Origin: Heracleum sosnowskyi
Taxonomy: Eukaryota; Streptophyta; Magnoliopsida; Apiales; Apiaceae
Length of the DNA: 64,000 nt
Direction of reading: 5' to 3'
Assembly: GCA_030848705.1 (NCBI GenBank)
Contig: CM061244.1
Location: 44,123,190-44,187,189 of the forward strand
This document shows, piece after piece, positions 60,001 to 64,000 of this stretch. Every line of letters starts with the position of its first letter. Position 1 is the first letter of the stretch. The translations under genes and the position numbers were made by a program. A model generated the notes under the pieces. It ran no database searches and was not told the DNA's origin. It worked only from the letters and a program-made list of their open reading frames with translations.

Positions 60001-62131
60001 TCACAACAGAACCAGGATCCTCCTCAGTTACCAATTTTTTCTGTGAGTACCATAAATGAGTTTGTTAAATATTTTATGCTAACTTATTGGGTTTGTTCTT
60101 CTGTTTATAATGTTTGTTCTTGCTTTGTAAATTGAAGTATTGAACCATATAGGTGGAATATCATTTGAAATTCCACATTTTACTATTCAACTAATATTAG
60201 CTAGTAAATGTGAACAATGTCGACATATTTTTCTGCACGGGCATTCAAAATTGATGTTTGACAAAACAAATGGTAGAATGCAAATAAATTAAGAACGTGA
60301 AAGTAAAAGACTAGGGTGGTTCTCCGAAGTAGAATTGCTACCCCAGCTATCTCAACCACAGAAGAGATGCAAAGTACAGGAGTTTTAACAAGAAAATAAA
60401 ATAACCTACGCATAAATTATGTGGGATGAACGAAAACTAAGCCAACTATAAAATGTGAACATGGGAATTAACTGTCCACGAAATAGGAAGCTGGCAATAA
60501 CGGCAACGAAACAAAAAAATCTCAGTGCTGGTCCCTATGAGGTATAATATTGGTCCTCGTCAATCTTAAATTGCTGGAAGTGGTACACGGTTCTTATCAT
60601 CCATGCATTCTGTTCTATTCAATGTAATTTAAGTTCGAATAAATTTGTTTTTCAGGTAGTCGTGTATAGGTCACATAACTTTTGTATCTCCATAGACCAT
60701 AGCCTATATGTTGAAATATGTTTTTTAAACCTACCTTTAATTTTCAATCTCAATCTGATATCCTTACTTGTGGTTGTTGGTATACAGGCGTATGATCCTC
60801 AGACTATGTATGATAATCCGTATTTTAGATCAGCTGTTGATGAAAGTGCAAGGGTGCAAAGTCAGCAGTTACCTCAGGAGGTAGTACTTCAGTTTGCTTT
60901 TACTTGTAAAACTTGCATCTCATTTGCATCTCTCCTGCCACATGTGAGCATGACAATGCCAGCTCCTGATTGCTTCTTCCTTTCTGTCTGTATAGTTGCA
61001 GGCTATAAGCTCACATACAGTAAATAGCATCCCATCATCCACGGTAGCCATGGTGCAACAACCGCAGTTGGCACAGATGTACCCACAAGTTCATGTTTCT
61101 CATTATGCTAATATTATGCCATACCGTCAATTCCTCTCCCCAGTTTATGTTCCACCAATGGCTGTTCCAGCAGGCTATTCTAGCAACCCTGCCTATCCTC
61201 ATCCATCAAATGGAAACAGTTACTTGCTGATGCCCGGACCTGGAGGTAGCTCCCATTTACCTGCTGGTGGGGTCAAGTATGGAATCCAGCAGTTCAAACC
61301 AGTCCCCACTGGCAGCCCGAATGGGTTTGGAAACTTCGCTGGTCCAAATGGTTATGCTATTAATGCCCCTAGTGGTAGTGCAACTGGACTTGAAGACTCG
61401 TCTAGGATGAAGTACAAAGATGGGAATCTATATGTTCCAAATCCACAGGTGATTTTTTACTTTTTTAGTTTATCTTTCTGTGATATGACGATCAACCTCG
61501 GTTATATTGTGGTCCATTATTGTATAATGTCATGGTTTTGAAATAATTATATTTTGTGTTGTTTCGTCTGCACTGCTATCTTATCGCAGCCTAATGGCCT
61601 TGGCTGACTGGCTAGCTTTAGGTGCTGTTATCCATACAACTGTGCCTTCTCTAATGATTACATTGTCTAATGATACCTATGTTTCCCTGCTATTTTTGTT
61701 TATTTCCAGTGCCATCTTAGATTATTTTACTTCATTATTTGTTTGTGACAGAAGTTTATGAATGGCATGGTGTTTGTTGTGACTGATTACTTGATCTTCG
61801 ACAGGCTGAGACTTCGGAGATATGGATGAGTCAGAGAGACCTACCTAGTATGCAATCAGGTTCATACTACAATATGGCTGGACAAACACCTCATGCTGCA
61901 TATTTGCCATCGCATACCAGTCATGCCTCGTTTAATGCAGCAGCACAATCTTCTCACGTACAATTTCCAGGCATGTACCATTCTCCACAACCTGCTGGAA
62001 TCCCCAGTCCGCATCATCCTTCTGTAGGTGGTAATTTGGGAGTTGGGTTGGCTGCGGGGGGGCCAGCATCCCAAGTTAATGCCTTTCAGCAACCTCAGCT
62101 GGGCCACATGAATTGGACAGGGAACTTCTGA
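54094..62131 (+). CDS. GIP1-like: GBF-interacting protein 1-like (DUF1296/GIP1_N) protein
   Basis: Ten exons keep phase throughout: 54094-54274, 55752-55795, 56041-56173, 56968-57103, 57279-57865, 59214-59538, 59775-60042, 60788-60880, 61002-61448 and 61805-62131 (846 codons, TGA end). The first two exons and the start of the third encode the GIP1_N/DUF1296 domain (about residues 9-75: I-Q-S-L-K-E-I-V-G-N-H, D-P-F-H-E-V-K-R-K-R-D-K-R-R-E). The rest is low complexity: Ser/Asn-rich to about 420, with the conserved F-G-S motif near 395, then Pro/Gly/Gln/Tyr-rich to the end, as in the family. The Arabidopsis relative binds G-box factors and enhances their DNA binding. Length fits the family and no lesion is seen. 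Intron 3 carries a Stowaway MITE. The exon 7 acceptor (59774) is chosen by phase and conservation; other acceptors nearby would break the frame. Confidence 0.93.
56198..56452. mobile_element. Stowaway-like MITE in intron 3 of the GIP1-like gene
   Basis: Ends CTCCCTCCGTCCC and inverse GGGACGGAGGGAG, flanked by TA on both sides (56196-56197, 56453-56454). The inverted arms extend well over 40 bases (TTGTTTGACTTTTCTTGGTC and its inverse), so the transcript can fold into a long hairpin. It lies about 25 bases after the donor of intron 3. Confidence 0.93.
57912..57968. repeat. 28-bp tandem duplication in intron 5
   Basis: CTGTGAATGCTCATTCGAGA plus eight more bases occurs twice in a row, just after exon 5 of the GIP1-like gene. 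Confidence 0.9.
57969..59213 (+). other. Rest of intron 5 of the GIP1-like gene
   Basis: AT-rich intron of about 1.35 kb in all, without a recognisable gene. Runs of A and T at 58030, 58509 and 58617. Confidence 0.6.
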
Positions 62132-62690
62132 AGGTCTTTTAATCCGGGAATTTTTTCTTGTAAGGGATTGGAGCTGATTATCTACAGAAGTTTTCTCTCT
62201 CTGCCCCTTTTCTCATCAAAACAAAACTTAATCGACAAATCAGTACATTGAGTTGTGTTGAGTTCTTTCTGGTTTATATCTGTGATCTAGGCGACGTTGT
62301 GTCTGTCGACCTTTAAATGGTAAAATGCAGGGTTTTTTAGGGTAGGAGCAGGCTTCAGTTTATAAGTTCGTCCACATGTTTTCATAGCCGGATTGGAAAT
62401 ATTATATATCCCCAAATGGTTTAATTGCTTGGAGGTCTACAGGTTAGTGCAGGCTCTGGTTTATAAGTCTATGCACATTTTTTCCATAGCCTGGTTTTAA
62501 TTTCTTATGAAAAATAATTTAAAAATATACCAGTCTGCCCAAATTGAGGCATGTAGTTCTAGCTTACCTAACTACAATGCATGATTTCTTTAGTGTGAAC
62601 CGAAGTGTCTGTGCAGGAGTTTTATAGTGTAGTATTACTTGATGATGCTTTGATATAAATGAATTATACTTTGTAATCCCAGTTTTGGAA
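62132..62690 (+). other. 3' untranslated region of the GIP1-like gene
   Basis: T-rich sequence after the TGA at 62129-62131. An imperfect repeat, GGTTTATAA-T/C near 62265, 62355 and 62458, is seen. TATAAATGAATTATAC near 62652 could serve for polyadenylation. The exact end is not determined. Confidence 0.4.
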
Positions 62691-62980
62691 ACTAGAAAAA
62701 AAAGTCAGATGATGCATTGACCTTTCTTTTTCTAGTTGTATAATTATATGTTTTTACCTTCTCCCAGCTGTAAGTTTTTCTTTTCTCTTGTAAATGCGTC
62801 GACTATGTACAAGTCATGACCCAACGCCTCTTAATAATTAGTTCTCACATGGATTCTTAGTTATAAGTTAGAGCAAAAGCTTATTCCACCCCCACTTGTG
62901 CCAGGTAATGGGGGCAAATCCTCCAAAATTTAGTAACACTAATTAACAGGGTGGTAAAATGTTACTCGATTAGTGAAGCA

Positions 62981-63119
62981 CTAGGTTCAACTAATGCTTA
63001 GTTTGGAAGATATAACACTTGTCCTACTTAACAGTAAATCTGTTGGTGCTAGGTTCAACTAATGCTTAGTTTGGAAGATAAAACACTTGTCCAACTCTAC
63101 TTAATAGTAAATCTGTTAG
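62981..63119. repeat. 68-bp tandem duplication
   Basis: CTAGGTTCAACTAATGCTTA begins copies at 62981 and 63049. The second differs by a few substitutions and a 5-base insertion. It lies between the GIP1-like gene and the next reading frame, and no function is apparent. Confidence 0.9.
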
Positions 63120-63342
63120 AAAAACTGATCAGGACCACAGGGAGATTGATAATTGCTTGCCTGCTCTCCTCCGCTCTACAGTCAGGTTTCTCATTCCTTT
63201 CTCTTGAATTTATGATCATGTTAGAGCTGCTCAAAGGCCTTCACCATATCTAAACTTTCTCTAGTCCTTTGATCAATTGACATCCGCTTATGTTGTCCGG
63301 TCAGCCCAATTCATATACATATATTTTAAAAAAAAACTTGCT

Positions 63343-63588
63343 ATGGAAAACTGGAGTCGTTGCAAACCAATTGCAAGGCGCAAAAATCCTTCATTTTCCT
63401 CATCAGTGCTTGACCAGATCTGTCATTCCATTGACGATCAAGCACCAACAAAAGCAGCAGCGGAAGATCATCCGAAAACTGGAAAAAAGACGGAGCAAGA
63501 CGTGGACCTGATGCTTTATGAAAAACCCGTTGGCAGAAGAAAATCAGCCATATTATGGCGATCTCAGCATCAGCATGTTCTCCCTTGA
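63343..63588 (+). pseudogene. BIG GRAIN 1-like N-terminal fragment (probably truncated)
   Basis: From ATG 63343 an 81-codon frame reads R-R-K-N-P-S-F-S-S-S-V-L-D-Q-I, then S-I-D-D, the signature near the start of BIG GRAIN 1-like proteins (plant plasma-membrane-associated regulators of auxin response). A later Y-E-K-P-V-G-R-R-K-S stretch might match the following charged region. The frame then stops at 63586-63588, while family members run to about 250-350 residues; the conserved C-terminal part is not found downstream in any frame up to 64000. It may be a truncated copy, a frameshifted gene, or an unrelated short protein with a similar N-terminus. Confidence 0.45.
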
Positions 63589-64000
63589 GTAATCTGAAGA
63601 TTCTGCAAGGACAATTAAGGTCCTTTAGTATGTATCAAGGGAAATTAAGAAAATTGGAAAGATATTTAAATTAGAGATACAGTTATAACGACGAGCCTCG
63701 CAGCCTAAGTGTGTGTAATATATAGAACCAAAAGATATCTTGTAACTAACAATAGGTAAACAAATAGCAATCATAAATTGTATTTACCTCTAAATATAGC
63801 ATAACATTATCAGAGTTGGCAGACTCAACAGGTGTAGTAGACTGTAGAGAGTTGAGAATGCTAAACTTGTTCTAACAAACTCAGTTTCCAAAAGATCATC
63901 CATCCTAATCTTGGCAACTCTCTCTGAAACTAAGCTTTAAACTATTTGACCAACAATGTTGGATTTTGGGATCCTAGAAACTAGATGGCAATCCACACCT
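63589..64000. other. Right edge; nothing recognised
   Basis: AT-rich sequence with no supported reading frame on either strand. If the preceding frame is part of a larger gene, its remaining part is not visible here. Confidence 0.4.

Overview
This window is nuclear DNA from a flowering plant, a eudicot. The evidence is spliced protein-coding genes with GT-AG introns, Ty1/copia and Ty3/gypsy LTR retrotransposons, CACTA, hAT, Stowaway and Helitron transposons, and a plant-specific GIP1 (DUF1296) gene. The transposon style looks asterid (Apiaceae-like), but that is only an impression. Most of the window (about 1-53000) is nested transposable elements. Only the right end holds an ordinary gene.

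Layout, left to right. 1-4394: 3' half of a Sirevirus-like copia element on the minus strand (element 1), with a long extra 3' ORF and two small DNA elements inserted in it (Stowaway 1558-1828, hAT-type 2199-2799). 4395-4843 plus 15613-16277: a gypsy-type LTR split by a complete 10.77 kb CACTA transposon (4844-15609) with TTT target duplications. The CACTA carries an intact three-exon TNP2 transposase, a small GRF zinc-finger gene, and a divergent 11-exon accessory gene whose frame is broken by only two nonsense codons. A 174-bp tandem repeat lies in the shared promoter region. 16278-23867: a second copia element (element 2, minus strand) with 5' LTR, primer-binding site, decayed gag-pol and extra 3' ORF. 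24377-25730: an unrelated solo LTR with TSD AGTGG. 28848-30573: a dead hAT transposase. 31196-40372: a TIR element (TSD TTA) split by an 8.4 kb Helitron (31464-39861) that has captured exons of a receptor-like kinase gene and a type II NAD(P)H dehydrogenase gene. 40443-48344: a very young copia element (element 3, minus strand; LTRs differ at 4 of 1439 positions; TSD TGTTT) that lacks most enzymatic domains. 48554-51215: a non-autonomous CACTA. 51377-52522: a solo LTR of the element 2 family with TSD ATGGT.

The host gene is a GBF-interacting protein 1-like gene at 54094-62131 (plus strand, 10 exons, 846 codons, all phases consistent), with a G-box and TATA box upstream. At 63343-63588 lies a short reading frame resembling the N-terminus of BIG GRAIN 1-like proteins, apparently truncated.

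How parts work together: in the CACTA, TNP2 should cut at the terminal repeats and the accessory protein probably binds the subterminal AGCCAC/AGTCAC motifs. Copia element 3 can only have moved with proteins supplied by related elements. The element 2 LTR family carries arrays of TTCnnGAA in U3, which look like heat-shock elements.
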